A DNA stretch of 64,000 nt from Przewalskia tangutica. Lineage: Eukaryota > Streptophyta > Magnoliopsida > Solanales > Solanaceae. Both the position numbers and the translations under genes were made by a program. The notes under the pieces are model-generated. The model did no database searches. It saw nothing but the letters and a program-made list of their open reading frames with translations, and was not told where the DNA came from. Shown one piece after another: positions 33,970 to 45,029 of this stretch. Every line of letters begins with the position of its first letter. Within the stretch, counting starts at the first letter, position 1. The DNA is taken from positions 56,955,789 to 57,019,788 of the forward strand of contig CM056728.1 of assembly GCA_029844215.1 (NCBI GenBank), given 5' to 3'.

Positions 33970-34599
33970 TATCACGACCCGTTCCGGGGCCCGTGACTGG
34001 TGCCTTACCCGGGCACCCAAGTAGTCATACATCAGAGAAAATCAGCGGAATATAAAAACAAGACATGAAACAGTTGTAAAATGAGACACAGTTTTATCTG
34101 AGAAAATGTCGCCTTTCGGCATATATATATAAACCAAAATCTGGCAGTTACATCCCAACTGTACAATAGGACTCTGAGACCTCAGGAAGTAAACAACTAT
34201 GGCGGGACAGGGCCCCGCCATACCCTGAATGTACATCTATCTACAACATCAGGGAGAACCATACCAAAAGTCGAGCCTCCGGAGAAGATGGAGCTCCTGA
34301 CACCAAAGCAAAAGATCCTAAGGATGCGGATCTAGCACCTGCTTTCCCTTACCTGCGGCATGAACGCAGCCCCCCGAAGGAGGTCAGTACAACAGGTACC
34401 AAGTATGTGAAACTGTAAAGTACTTAAATGAAATCATATCATTTTAAAACCAATTTTACAAATATGTACGAAACAACCAAGGTAACCGCACATAGTGCCA
34501 CATCATAAACAAGAGCAACAATGATAGGTAAGCGTATGCGAGGTCTTTTCTAGGCTGCGAATGATCGAAGCAAGGCCAATCGCCCATAGTATCATTATG

Positions 34600-34830
34600 C
34601 ATGCCTAATCCTGGACTTCCGCAGCCCGCATAGGTCACATAGACCCGCATGAGGTATTCTCGCATCGGTGCTACTCCCGACATCGCCCCGGACTCGTAGT
34701 CGCGTGGCCACGTAGACGCGTGAGGTATTCCTCGCACTAACACGGAACTCCCATAGCTCGCATAGGTCCTCGGACCCGCGTAGGTATTCTCGAATCATAG
34801 TCACCAGACTTCGAGGTATACCGCGTCGGA
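34600..34830 (-). repeat. Degenerate tandem repeat in LTR H
   Basis: Units of about 60-75 bases containing CGC(A/G)TGAGGTATTC and CATAG(G/A)CC, three or four copies. The same repeat type occurs in C (37720-37960, 53660-53920) and B (43070-43290, 50340-50560), so H, C and B form one subfamily by this criterion. Confidence 0.7.
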
Positions 34831-35517
34831 GCGACAACCCGGTATCATGTCGAGGTGAGTGATGTAATACTAACATAACGACTTACTGTTAAACAACATA
34901 AGCACAATAAGAATAACCTCTTATACAAACGTTACAAGACACTAACACACATAACATCATAATATGTCTACTCATCAAACCATCTTATTATACTTTCCAG
35001 AAATCAATACAAGTCTTTCATAAACACATAAGTAAACTGTTCCTTTTCTCTTTCTTAAGTCGTTATACCTAACTTCCCATAAAGCTAGTATAACTCTTAA
35101 GCCTTTTAAAAACAAATATTCTTCTTCTTTCAAAAATGATTTATAATTCTTTTGAAAGACTTCAAGATTTTTATTATTTAGACTCAAGTCAAAAGACGTC
35201 AGGTAAAACCATGTTCAGTTAACACACGTACGTCTACCGTACTATATATACTTTAAAATATCATGCTCAAGAGGATAGGACGAATCACATACCTCCTCAG
35301 CGAAATCCACCTGCCAAGTCGAATATGTCGCGCACAGAGTATCAACCTATAATAGTCAAATACGTCTATCAACGTCTAGACTACTCTGTAGGATTAATCT
35401 AAGCAGAGGGTTCTCTATTTTACGGAAAATCGGGCAGCACTTCCCTACCCGGTAAACTATACAAGTCTACTGTAAATGATCCTATGTAAATCTGATTCAA
35501 TCTTCTTTAATTCTTCA

Positions 35518-35645
35518 GATGCGATTACAGTTCAATTCTCTTCTGTAATACCCTTCTATGTAATTACAGTTCAATTCTCTTCTGTAATACCCTTCTATGT
35601 AATTACAGTTCAATTCTCTTCTTTAATATCCTTCTATGTATTTTA
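35518..35645 (-). repeat. 46-base triplication in LTR H
   Basis: Three copies of GATTACAGTTCAATTCTCTT followed by CTGTAATACCCTTCTATGTA or a variant. Other LTRs have the sequence once or twice. Noncoding. Confidence 0.85.
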
Positions 35646-36174
35646 TACTTAATTCTATACATCTACAGTATGTATTCTCCAATTACAAAAGAAGGATAAG
35701 ATTATTTACCTCGATAAGCCCAATATTATCCAAGATATAAGTCGATCCTGAGCAAGGTTTAGCTCCTAATCTGTACGCTCCAATTCGCTCCAAGAAACCC
35801 TTAGAAGTTTCTACACAACTTCTACTTACAACTTCAACCAACTATGAAGATTTCCCCAGGGTTTCGTTTAGTGACTATAGGAATATAAGATGGTATTTCT
35901 GGGCTTTTAGTATAGAGGTGACTTGGAATACTACAAGATATACGGCTAGGGTATTTTGGGGATAATAACAATACTTGGAGAGTATTTTCTACCAAGGGGT
36001 TAGGCGAGACAACCAGGAAGGGGTTAGACGAGACAACTAGGAAGGGGAGAGGGGTGTTTCGGCTTTAGCACTTCAAGAGGGGAGTGAGGCTTGGGCGAGA
36101 AGCTCACAAGGAGAAGGAGATTTCAAGACTTGGAAAGTATTTTGTGGATGAAGAAGTCTTCAACTTAAGGGGGG

Positions 36175-36182
36175 TATTTATA
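36175..36182 (-). promoter_or_regulatory. LTR promoter TATA box (H)
   Basis: TATTTATA preceded by G6 on plus; TATAAATACCCCCC on minus. Same place relative to the LTR start as in A and E. Confidence 0.6.
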
Positions 36183-36331
36183 GGACTTTCAAGGGTTAAG
36201 ATGATGGCAAGTGGAGGGTGTGGATTCACCCATGTGTCCTTATCCATATACTACACAAAAATATCCTACCTAACCTTGACTAAGGAAAGGCCACAAAAAC
36301 GTTCCAACCTTGCCCATGTTGCCGTCCACTT

Positions 36332-36353
36332 GAGGGTGACAAGTGTCACCCTC
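36332..36353 (-). promoter_or_regulatory. Perfect U3 palindrome (H)
   Basis: GAGGGTGACA, AG, TGTCACCCTC: ten-base arms without mismatch. It is the best-preserved minus-strand copy of the U3 palindrome. Confidence 0.65.
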
Positions 36354-36567
36354 TCGTTGGTCCAAAATATTTCATCTCTCGGAAAAATCCGCAAAAATAA
36401 TAAATGACATAGCCGTAATTTTCCGCCATGAAGTTTTGTAAAACGTTTCTTCGGAAAACGATTCTTTTCGTGGCTTGTGCACAAATTTCGTCCTATGCCT
36501 AACTTTAAGTTTTGAACTTTTGTACGTACGCCCTCACGTACATACTCTGGAAATACGGGGTATAACA

Positions 36568-36602
36568 TTCTCCCCTCCTTAGAAACATTCGTCCCGAATG
36601 TT
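36568..36602 (-). other. Polypurine tract and adjoining dyad of H
   Basis: TTCTCCCCTCCTTAG, then AACATTCG, TCC, CGAATGTT. As in E, A and C. Confidence 0.85.
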
Positions 36603-36747
36603 CCTTCCCAAGACACACAACGATAAGGCTAAATCAGTTTGCAAATGCCACACATGGCCACAATACAACACTTAAGCAAATAGGTCAATGAAAATTTACA
36701 AGTAGGAAAGTGAGTTACCTGGAGGTGTGGGGAATAGGTGGGGATAC

Positions 36748-36908
36748 TTACGCCTCATGTCCTCCGCCGACTTCCCACGTCATCTCCTCCCTGAGCTCGT
36801 TCCGCCACAAGACTTTGACGGAAGCCACGTCCTTGGTCCGCAGACGCCTAACCTGACGATCGATTATCGCTATGGGAATCTCCTCATATGATAACCCCTC
36901 GATCACCT
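36748..36908 (-). pseudogene. Pol C-terminus (chromodomain-like) of element H
   Basis: Reads EGLSYEEIPIAIIDRQVRRL then RTKDVASVKVLWRNELREEM on the minus strand. The IDR...KVLW pattern is the chromodomain-like tail of gypsy integrases. The frame ends in a stop at 36748-36750; the codons after the last Trp-Glu are shifted relative to the usual tail, so a small indel lies there. It is cut at 36908 by element C. About 145 bases of 3' untranslated sequence separate it from the PPT. It shows H was a pol-bearing element. Confidence 0.85.
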
Positions 36909-39900
36909 TGTCACGACCCGAACCCGGGCCCGTGACTGGTGCCTTACCCCGGGCACCCAAGTAGACATACATCAGAGTAATCAGCGGAACATAAAACAAG
37001 ACATGATATAATATGAATGAGAAAACAGTTTAACTGAGAAAGATTGCCCTTCGGCATATATATATAAAAAATATGAATCCGAACAGTTACATCCCTTTTA
37101 CAAACTCTGCCCACAACAGTACTACAAACCTCTAAGAATGATACGACAACAATGGCGGGACAGGGCCCCGCCATACCCCTGAATGTAAGTACCTACTACG
37201 ACAGGGGACTATACCACTGATAAGCCTCCGGAGAAACGGAGCTTTCAAGCAATGACTGTGACCACATGGCGAGGATCAACGGCGGTGTACCTCTACTGCG
37301 GCATGAACGCGGCCCCGGATGTCGATAACAGTACCAAGTATGTGGCCCGAAAATCGTAAATGAAATCATAGCGATCTATATAAAGCAGGAGACATGTATG
37401 ATAACCAAACTACGATTCACAATAAATAAGCGATCATGTCAAGTCGTGGACTCACGCCTCAAAGTCATCACTCAAATATAACTATGGGTCTCACGCCACA
37501 ACATCAATCATGCGTGGAATACCTTCCTCACCGCCGGCGATCATGATATAAAAGCAAGGAACACACATGAACACCGGGTCCCACTGTGTCATAATAAAAC
37601 CGTCTGGGGGTAAGTGCGAAGGCATAGCCGACTACTAAAACCCACAGTACCAACAAGGTCATAAAGCGTATCATGAGATCTGTCTGCACCGTCACATGAT
37701 CAAAGCCGCCACTCGCTGCGATGTATCTAATGTGCGCGTCTAGCCACGGAACTTCCGCGACTCGCATAGGCCACTCGATGGCCCGCATGAGGTATTCTCG
37801 CATCGAGGTAGCTACTCCGGCATCGTCCCGGACTCGCGATCGCATGGCCACATAGACCGCATGACCACAAGGGCCGCACACTAACCTGGAACTCTCGTAG
37901 CTCCGCATATGTCCCCTGGACCCGCATGAGGTATTCTCGAATCATGGTCCCAGACCGCCTGAGATATACCCCACATCGGAGGGCAGCTTAACCCCCGGGA
38001 TCATGTCAAGGTGAGTGGTACAATACCAACATAACGGCTGATCGTTAAACAACATAAGCGCGATCGAGGGAAACCCCTTTACACAAACATCACAAGATAA
38101 TAACACACGTAGCATCCTAACATGTTTACTTATAAAACCAACAAGAAAGTATTACAAGGCTATCACAAACCAACACAATCAAGTTTATTCACACAAGGTA
38201 CTTTCTACTTTATGCTAAACAAGTTCGGGTTTTTATCTCAAAAGTACTTCATACATTAACTCTTTTAAAAGATCCATTTCTTTCACAAAAGTCACACAAT
38301 ACCCGTAGTATAAAAATAGAGTGACTATCTTTTTAAGTAAACCCAAACACTTCCTTTTGTAAAATCAAGTAACCACATTATTTTCCAAACGTTCAAGTTT
38401 GCCTAATTTCAATTGCTCAAGTTTCTCAGTTTCGAAAGGTTTCGTAGTTCATAGTTTTAATCCTTTAAAACAATTTGAGAAAACATATGTCTTATGTGTG
38501 AGTAGGTTATTCTTGTTCATAACAATATTATTAATGCAGCCATAATCTAGGAAATGTAATATCATTTTGTCTCATCTTAGCTTCTATGCAGATGGAGGTT
38601 TCTACTGGTTTTAGTAATACTTAATTAGTCAAAACATTTCCCTTAATTAACGCTGCAGTGGTTTGTTCGATACTTATTCTGATTTCCGAAATCAGTAAAA
38701 CATTATTCCTTTTAAAAACCAAGTACTCATTACTCACGAATGAGGTTTCACACAAAATTCATATTAATTCCTTTAAGTCAAGTCTCTTATCTTTTAAGAT
38801 CAAGTCTCTTAACTTCTAAAATTAATAAACCATTCTTTTTATCACTCTTAAGTCGTTATACCTAACTTCCCATAAAGCTAGTATAACTCTTAAGTTTTTA
38901 AAACCAAGTATTACTCTTCTTTAAAAAAGGATTCTTAATTCTTTTGAAATACTTCAAGATTCTTATTATTCAGGCTTAAGTCAAAAGACATTGCCGTACA
39001 ACTACGTTCAGTTAACACACGTACGTCTACCGTACTATATATATATTCTTTTAAAATATCATGCTCAAGAGGATAGGAAGAATCACATACCTCGCGACGA
39101 TTATCGACTATTAGCAAAACGCTCCACGGCTATAACCCGGCTAGCCTTGCCCACCTTTCAAGTAGAACATGCTACTCGCAGTACTTCAACCTATAACGGT
39201 TATACAAGTCTATCAATGTCTAGACTACTCGGTAGAATAAATCTAGATACAAGATTCTACGGAAAATTGGGCATCACTTCCCTACCCGTCAAACTTCACA
39301 AGTCTACTGTAAATACAGTCCTATGTAAGTACAGTTCAATCTTCAACTTTAATATTCTTCTGATGTGATTTCAGTTCAAGTCTTATCTGTAATATCTTTC
39401 TATTACAGTTCAATTCTCTTCTATGAATCTTATATTCATTTCTATACTACTACAGTATGTAATTTCCAATTACAATATAAAGACAAGAGTATTTACCTCG
39501 ATAAGCCCAAAATTATCCAAGATTCAATGTCGATCCTGAGCAACGTTTAGCTCCTACTCCGGGTGCTCCAACCCGCTCCAAACAACCCTTAGAAGTTCTA
39601 CACAACTTCTTCTTAATACTTCAACCAACTGTGAAGATTTTCCTTAGGGTTTCGTTTTTGTGACTGAAGGGAAGTATAATAGTATTTATGGGCTTTTAGT
39701 ATAGGTGTAACCTTGGAATACTACAAGGTATTTGGGCCAAGGTATTTTGGAATAGTAACAACACTTGGAGAATACTTTTCTACCAAGGGGGGGGGGTATT
39801 TATACGAGACAACTCAAGAGAGGGGAGGTTTTGTGTCTCGGCGAGGGCCTCTCAAAGGGGAGGGTGCTCTTTTGGACGAGAGCCTGAGAGGGGAGGATTT

Positions 39901-40397
39901 TCAAGACTTGAAATCTCTAAGTGTGGATGAAGAAGTCTTCAAGAAAGGGGGGGGGGGGTATTTATAGGCCAACCAATGGCCAAGATCAAGACAAGTGGTG
40001 GGCAAGTGGAGGGTCAAGATTTGGACAAGTGTTTGTGGGTCCCACTTGCTCATCAACTACACAAAATATCTACAAATATCCTATTAACTCTTTGACCAAA
40101 GTCTTAGGCACAAAAAATGTAAAAAACGTGCCTTGTTTCGTCCTTGGGTCCGCCAACTTGAGGGTGACAAGTGTCGGCCTCTCGTTGGCCCAAAATGTTT
40201 CATCTCTCGGAAAAATCCGCAAAAATTAGAAATGACATAGCCGTAATTTTCCCTTCGCAAGTCTTGTAAAACGTTTCGTCGAAAAACGATTCTTTTCGGT
40301 ACTTGTGAACAATAATTTTCGGTCCTAGCCTAACTTAAGGCTTAAACTTTTATACGTACGCCCTCACGTACATACTCTGGAAATACGGGGTATAACA
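36909..40397 (-). mobile_element. Element C 3' LTR
   Basis: TGTCACGACCC to GGGGTATAACA, 3489 bases. The first 350 bases are in good order; from about 37260 many CAG/CTG sites appear altered (e.g. GTGGCCCGAAAATC where E has GTGAAACTGAAAAT). TATA box at 39959-39966 preceded by G12 on plus. U3 palindrome near 40160. Confidence 0.9.
39959..39966 (-). promoter_or_regulatory. LTR promoter TATA box (C 3' LTR)
   Basis: TATTTATA preceded by twelve G on plus; a GGCCAACCAATGGCC block with CCAAT follows. The partner in the 5' LTR is at 63573-63580 with G7. Confidence 0.6.
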
Positions 40398-40432
40398 TTC
40401 TCCCCTCCTTAGAAACATTCGTCCCGAATGTT
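40398..40432 (-). other. Polypurine tract and adjoining dyad of C
   Basis: TTCTCCCCTCCTTAG followed by the AACATTCG/CGAATGTT dyad. Confidence 0.85.
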
Positions 40433-40789
40433 CCTTCTAAGTCTCAAAACAAACATGCGCCAGTATAGTCTGCACTACCATACTTACAAAAACAAACATG
40501 CCCCACCTGGCCACAATACAACCCGCGCAAATACTTACATCCAAGTCCACGAGGAATCACCTCCATCATTTCAAAAGCTCCCTTGAGGCTAAAAGATACT
40601 CCCTTCGCACCTTTTCTTTACAAACGAAATGATCACTTCTATATTCTTAACACATGCTCGCTTCTTCCCTTACTCGTCGTACCCTTCTCGTACACTCGAA
40701 CTCTTTCTCATAATTTACCACATTTCTGTTACTGCATCAATTTCAAAAATCTCTGGGTTACTACCCCCAACTTGATCATCATTAACTGG
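40433..40789 (-). other. 3' untranslated region of C
   Basis: Noncoding; shares 'CCACAATACAAC', 'CAAGTCCACGAGGAATCACC' and 'CTCGTCGTACCCTTCTCG' with E. An open frame on plus at 40583-40837 is antisense and unsupported. Confidence 0.6.
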
Positions 40790-41500
40790 GAATACTCTGG
40801 ATGGATCTCCGATACTTTTCCGAACCTAACAACATGAAAGACCGGACATACTGCCTCCTAAGTCGGACGGCAAAAGCTAACATATAGGCAACCTGGCCTA
40901 CTCTTCACATGATCTGAAAGGCCCAAAGTAACTCGGGCTAAGTTTCCTCTGTTTCCCAAACTCGTCACACCCTTTCCGGGGTGGTACCTTCAAGAAGACC
41001 CACCGTCAACCTGAACTCCAAGCGTCGTCGCCGATTATCCGCACGACTTCTGTTGACTCTGAGCTGCCAATAACCTCCTCTGGATAAGCTTCACCCTATC
41101 CACATCCTGCTAAAACAAGTATGAACCAACTATCTGAACCTTGCCAACCTCGAACCAATCGACCAGCAACTTACACTTCCGCCCCCTACAAGGCGTCATA
41201 AGGCGATATTCGAATACTGAAATGGTAGCTATTAAAACACTCCCTCAACAGGAGGCAACCATCCTCACAGCTACCCCTGAAATCCAAACACTGGCCCGAG
41301 GGCGAATCCGATACTGAGACTCACCTGAGTTCCTAACCCTGCCTGGTAAAACCTCCAGAAAAGAAACAGCCGTAAATTGGGCTCCACTGCCTGTCATAAG
41401 GTGAAAGTAGGCACCTCGTGCAGCCTTACAACCTTCCTGATAAAACATCTCGCGTAACCCTCTGCCGAGTAAACGGTCTTGACTAAAAGACAAGATGGGC
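40790..41500 (-). pseudogene. Integrase remnant of element C
   Basis: Minus-strand pieces in two frames: VKTVYSAEGYARCFIRKVVR and LHEVPT (41394-41470), then GAQFTAVSFLEVL (41350-41390), which matches the integrase core around the second catalytic Asp region, and a decayed tail with HQ/PKY-type remnants toward 40900. Integrase joins the cDNA to host DNA. RT, RNase H and protease are absent. The N-terminal side stops at about 41500, where the shared noncoding segment begins. Confidence 0.75.
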
Positions 41501-41504
41501 TGAC

Positions 41505-42040
41505 CTCATCGGCCCGACTACTGGTCGAACGCATCCACGTACTCGTACGATGGTTAACTAAACTTGGGCCTAACACCCCCGTGACCCCACCACCTGGCGG
41601 GACCACCTCGAACGCCCACCAATGCGGCCGCGGTTTGACCCATGATCGGTCCATGACCGCCCGCTATCGCGCAAAACTCTTGTTCCCCTATACGGAACAA
41701 TCTCCTCATCGAGTCATGAAAACCTAGTGGTCTTCTTAGCTCAACTACCCTCTTTCATTTCATACCACTCAGGGACTTATCACACAAACATATCTCACGT
41801 GTACTATGCACTCCGATAAGGGTCAAACATAAAAATACATCTTTTACTCGAGATGGCCTTACCTCTAAGGTCTTTACGTATAAAACTCTAAGGCTCACAC
41901 TTTCCCTATCCCCAATCTTACCCTTTTAACTAACCATGATTTCTAATCACAATTAACACAATGCTATCTGAACATAGCACTTAAGATACACTTATCTTAT
42001 CACACATACAATCTCTAGAGGGTTAAGGATATACCTGAAT
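41505..42040 (-). other. Noncoding segment joined to integrase (C)
   Basis: Matches the E and A segments from 'CTGGTCGAACGCATCCACG' through 'CCACCTGGCGGGACCACC' and on to 'CTCTAGAGGGTTAAGGATAT'. In element order it is gag, this segment, integrase fragment. A 41394-41654 open frame runs across the junction but has no recognised domain in its first half. Confidence 0.7.
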
Positions 42041-42044
42041 CTAC

Positions 42045-42439
42045 TGTTTCACTCCCCTCTGTCGTTTCAATCAATCCTGCCCGGCTGGACGCATAGTAAA
42101 ACAAGCTGTCGAAGAAGTACAACACTCCCCACAATGACATCTACCACAACGGCCACACCGAGGTGGGGGTGGCCTCTGCAGCTAACAACCTTCCTCTCGA
42201 GCCACCGAATCCATGGCCCGATGCAGTTCGAGTCCTCCTACTTGCATCCCTCCTACTAGGACATCTTTTCGACACATGGCCACGACGCGAGTAAAACAAG
42301 CACCATCAATAAGGCGACATTCCCGGGATGACGTGCGCCCTGTGTGAATACCGAGGAAAATCGAATCCGGCCGGTTTGGAACCTACGTATAGCTGTGAAC
42401 CAGAAGCCCTGGAGCTCTGACCAACTCCGGCATACCCCG
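42045..42439 (-). pseudogene. gag 3' part of element C (zinc-knuckle region)
   Basis: On minus, RPPPPRCGRCGRCHCGECC near 42095-42180 corresponds to the MRPPVSQCDHCGKAHRGEC stretch of A. 'CATGGCCACGACGCGAGTAA' and 'ATTCCCGGGATGACG' at 42270-42330 match the knuckle region of E. It is heavily frameshifted. It is cut at 42439 by element B; CCCCG at 42435-42439 is B's duplication, and gag resumes at 52123. Confidence 0.7.
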
Positions 42440-43639
42440 TGTCACGACCCGTTCCGGGGCCCGTGACTGGTGCCTTACCGGGGCACCCAAGTAGTCATAC
42501 ATCAGAGTAATCAGCGGAAACATAAAGCAAGACATGAAACAGTTTATAAAATAAGACACAGATTATGTGAGAAACATCGCCTTTCGGCATATATATATAA
42601 TCATGGTTTAGCAGTTACATCCGACACTGTACATCATGACTACAGACCTCTAAGGAAATATAAAACTATGGCGGGACAGGGCCCCGCCATACCCTGACTG
42701 TACAAAAACTATCTACAACAGGGAGATCATACCAAAAAGTAGAGCCTCCGGAAGAGATGGAGCTCCTGACACCAACGTAGAGATCCTAAGGATGCGGATC
42801 TAGCACCTGCTTGCCCTTACCTGCGGCATGAACGCAGCCCCGAAGGAGTCGATTACAACGGTACTAAGTATGCGAAAGTACTTAAATGAAAACATATCAT
42901 TTTTAAAACCAGTTTACAAATATGTGTGAAACAACGAGAAAGCACGCATAGTGCGCATCACAAACAAGAGCAACAATAGGTAAGCGAATACGTCTTGTCT
43001 AGGCTGCGAATGATCGAAGCAGGGCCACTCGCCCACATCCTCATTCTGCAAGCCTAATCTCGGAATCTCGAGTCGCATAGGCCACTCGCGTGGGCGCGTG
43101 AGGTATAACCCGCATCGAGGGTAGCTACTCCTCGGCATCGCCTGGACTCATTGTCGCGTAGCCACATAGACGCGTGAGGCATAACCCGCATACTAACACG
43201 GAACTCGTAGCTCGCATAGGCCCCCTGGACCCGCGTGAGGTATTCTCGAATCATGGTCCTGGACCGCTGAGTCTACCGCGTCGGAGGCGACTTAACCTCC
43301 GGTATCATCTCAAGAGGTGAGTGATAGTACACTAACATAACGACTTATCTTTAAACAACATAAGTACAACAAGGATACTCACTTATACAAACGTTACAAG
43401 GTACTAACACACATAGCAACATGTCATGTCTACTTATCAAACCATCTTATTATTCTTTTCACAATTTCATATAAGTCTGTTAGAAATACATAGGCAACTT
43501 GTTTCTTTTATCAATCTTAAGTGGTTATACTTAACTTCCCATAAAGCTAGATTAACTCTTAAGCTTTTGTTTAAGAAACCAATTAGTTCTCTTTTGTAAA
43601 AATGGTTCAGTAGTCCTTTTGAAATGTTTTCAGTTCCTT

Positions 43640-43755
43640 ATTATTCAGGCTTAAGCCGTGAGGCATTGCCGTACGTATTATCGAGCTTAAGCGAGTGCGG
43701 CATTCGTAAGTATTATTCGAGCTTAAGTCAAAGACATTGCCGTTAGTTATTATTC
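43640..43755 (-). repeat. Three 36-45-base repeats (B 3' LTR)
   Basis: Units contain TTATT(C)AGGCTTAAG and GGCATTGCCGTA. The second and third units read CGAGCTTAAG here but CAGGCTTAAG in the partner at 50913-51020. This LTR-to-LTR difference sits exactly at CAG. Confidence 0.8.
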
Positions 43756-44446
43756 GGTTAACACGTATGCGTCTCGTACTATATACATATTGTAAAATAT
43801 CATGCTTTAGGAAGAATCACATACCTTCTCGTGAAAACCACCGCGAGTTGAATATGTCGTAGCAGAGAGTCGACCTATAATAGTCACGGATATCTATCAA
43901 AGACTACTCAAGGTCATTCTAAACAGAGGGTTCACCATTCTATGGAAAGTTGGGCAGCCTGACCCTACGGTGAGCTATATGAGTCTCTTGTGAAAGCAGT
44001 CTATGCGAGTCTGATTCAATTCTATTACGTGATATTCTTCTAAGTATTTATACTTATTCTTATTCTACAACGGAAGTATTCTCTAATTCAAAGAGGGTTA
44101 GGATTAGTTACCTCGGTAAGCCCAATAATATCCTAGAAAAGTCGCGCTGAGCAAGGTTTTGCTCACAAGTTGTATGCTCGAGAAACCTTAGAAGTTCTTC
44201 TCAAGTTCTACTAAGTAGTTAGTTTTTTTGGATAGGGTATTTTGGGCATTCTAACACTAGCAGAATGCAACTTTTGTACCTCGGGAGGGGGGGTCGGTTT
44301 CGGCTAGGGGTGGGGGTGGGGTAGCCTCGGCCAAGCTTCTCAAGGGGAGGGGGGGTGTGTTGGACGAATTGCTTACAAAGGGAGAGGGAAGGATTTTTAG
44401 ACTTGGAAAGCTTTTGTGGATGAAGAACTCTTCATCTCAAGAGGGG

Positions 44447-44454
44447 TATTTATA
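44447..44454 (-). promoter_or_regulatory. LTR promoter TATA box (B 3' LTR)
   Basis: TATTTATA preceded by GAGGGG on plus, with a CCAAT-containing GGCCAACCAATGGCC block 15 bases further. The partner is at 51709-51716. Confidence 0.6.
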
Positions 44455-44852
44455 GGTCAAGACATGGCCAACCAATGGCCAAGATTTAGCCAAGTGCTAG
44501 GCAAGTGTAAGGTCAAGATTAGGGCAAGTGTACCTAGCCAACTTGCACACAAAATATCTAACCAACTTTATGACAAGGATGGTCATCCATTCGGCCTATT
44601 GCGTGACAAGTCCACCAATGAGAGGGTGGCAAGTGTCGCCTCTCGTTGGTCCAAAGTGTTACGTCTCTCGGAAAAATCATAAAAATTAGAAATGGCATAG
44701 CCGGAATTTATTCTCTGTTTGTGGAAACGTTTCGTCGGAAAACTATTCGCTTTGTGAGTTGTGCCTAAAAATCGTCCAAGGCCTAATCTTTAAGACCAAA
44801 CTTTTTGTACGTATTCCTTTACGTACATACTCTGGAAATACGGGGTATAACA

Positions 44853-44885
44853 TTCTCCCCTCGCAGAAACATTCGTCGAATGTTC
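44853..44885 (-). other. Polypurine tract and shortened dyad of B
   Basis: TTCTCCCCTCGCAG after the LTR, then AAACATTCGTCGAATGTTCC. The dyad arms are present but the loop is shortened and the PPT differs from CTCCTTAG. Either decay or consensus error. Confidence 0.75.
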
Positions 44886-45029
44886 CTTCCCAAAACGGAT
44901 AACGATAAGGTTCTTCTAAACTTAAGCAGTTTGCAAAAGCCACACACGGCCATAAACAACACTTAGGCATAAGCGATAATGAAGATTTACAAGTAATAAA
45001 GTGAATTACGGAGGGTGGGAGCGGTGAGG
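44886..45029 (-). other. 3' untranslated region of B
   Basis: About 145 bases between the pol stop region and the dyad; matches the same stretch of H (GTTTGCAAA(T/A)GCCACACA, TTACAAGTA). Noncoding. Confidence 0.65.

Larger units (their letters stand above)
33970..36567 (-). mobile_element. Element H 3' LTR
   Basis: Starts TATCACGACCC (one base off TGTCACG) and ends GGGGTATAACA, 2598 bases, followed by a PPT and pol sequence. Hairpins near the left end are well preserved: ATGGCGGG and CCCGCCAT are perfect eight-base arms; AGATCC/GGATCT and CTGCG/CGCAG follow. CAG, CTG and CCGG sites here are mostly in unaltered form, making it a useful reference for the eroded copies. Confidence 0.88.
42440..44852 (-). 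mobile_element. Element B 3' LTR
   Basis: TGTCACGACCC to GGGGTATAACA. Hairpins are intact at the left end (GGCGGG...CCCGCC near 42670). It has a 36-base repeat at 43640-43755 and TATA at 44447-44454. The right end abuts TTCTCCCCTCGCAGAAAC, a slightly altered PPT. Confidence 0.92.

Noticed and set aside
41394..41654. A novel fusion protein of an unknown domain with integrase in C
   Set aside because: The first half is the shared noncoding segment, which is not kept open in E or A; the frame across the junction looks accidental.
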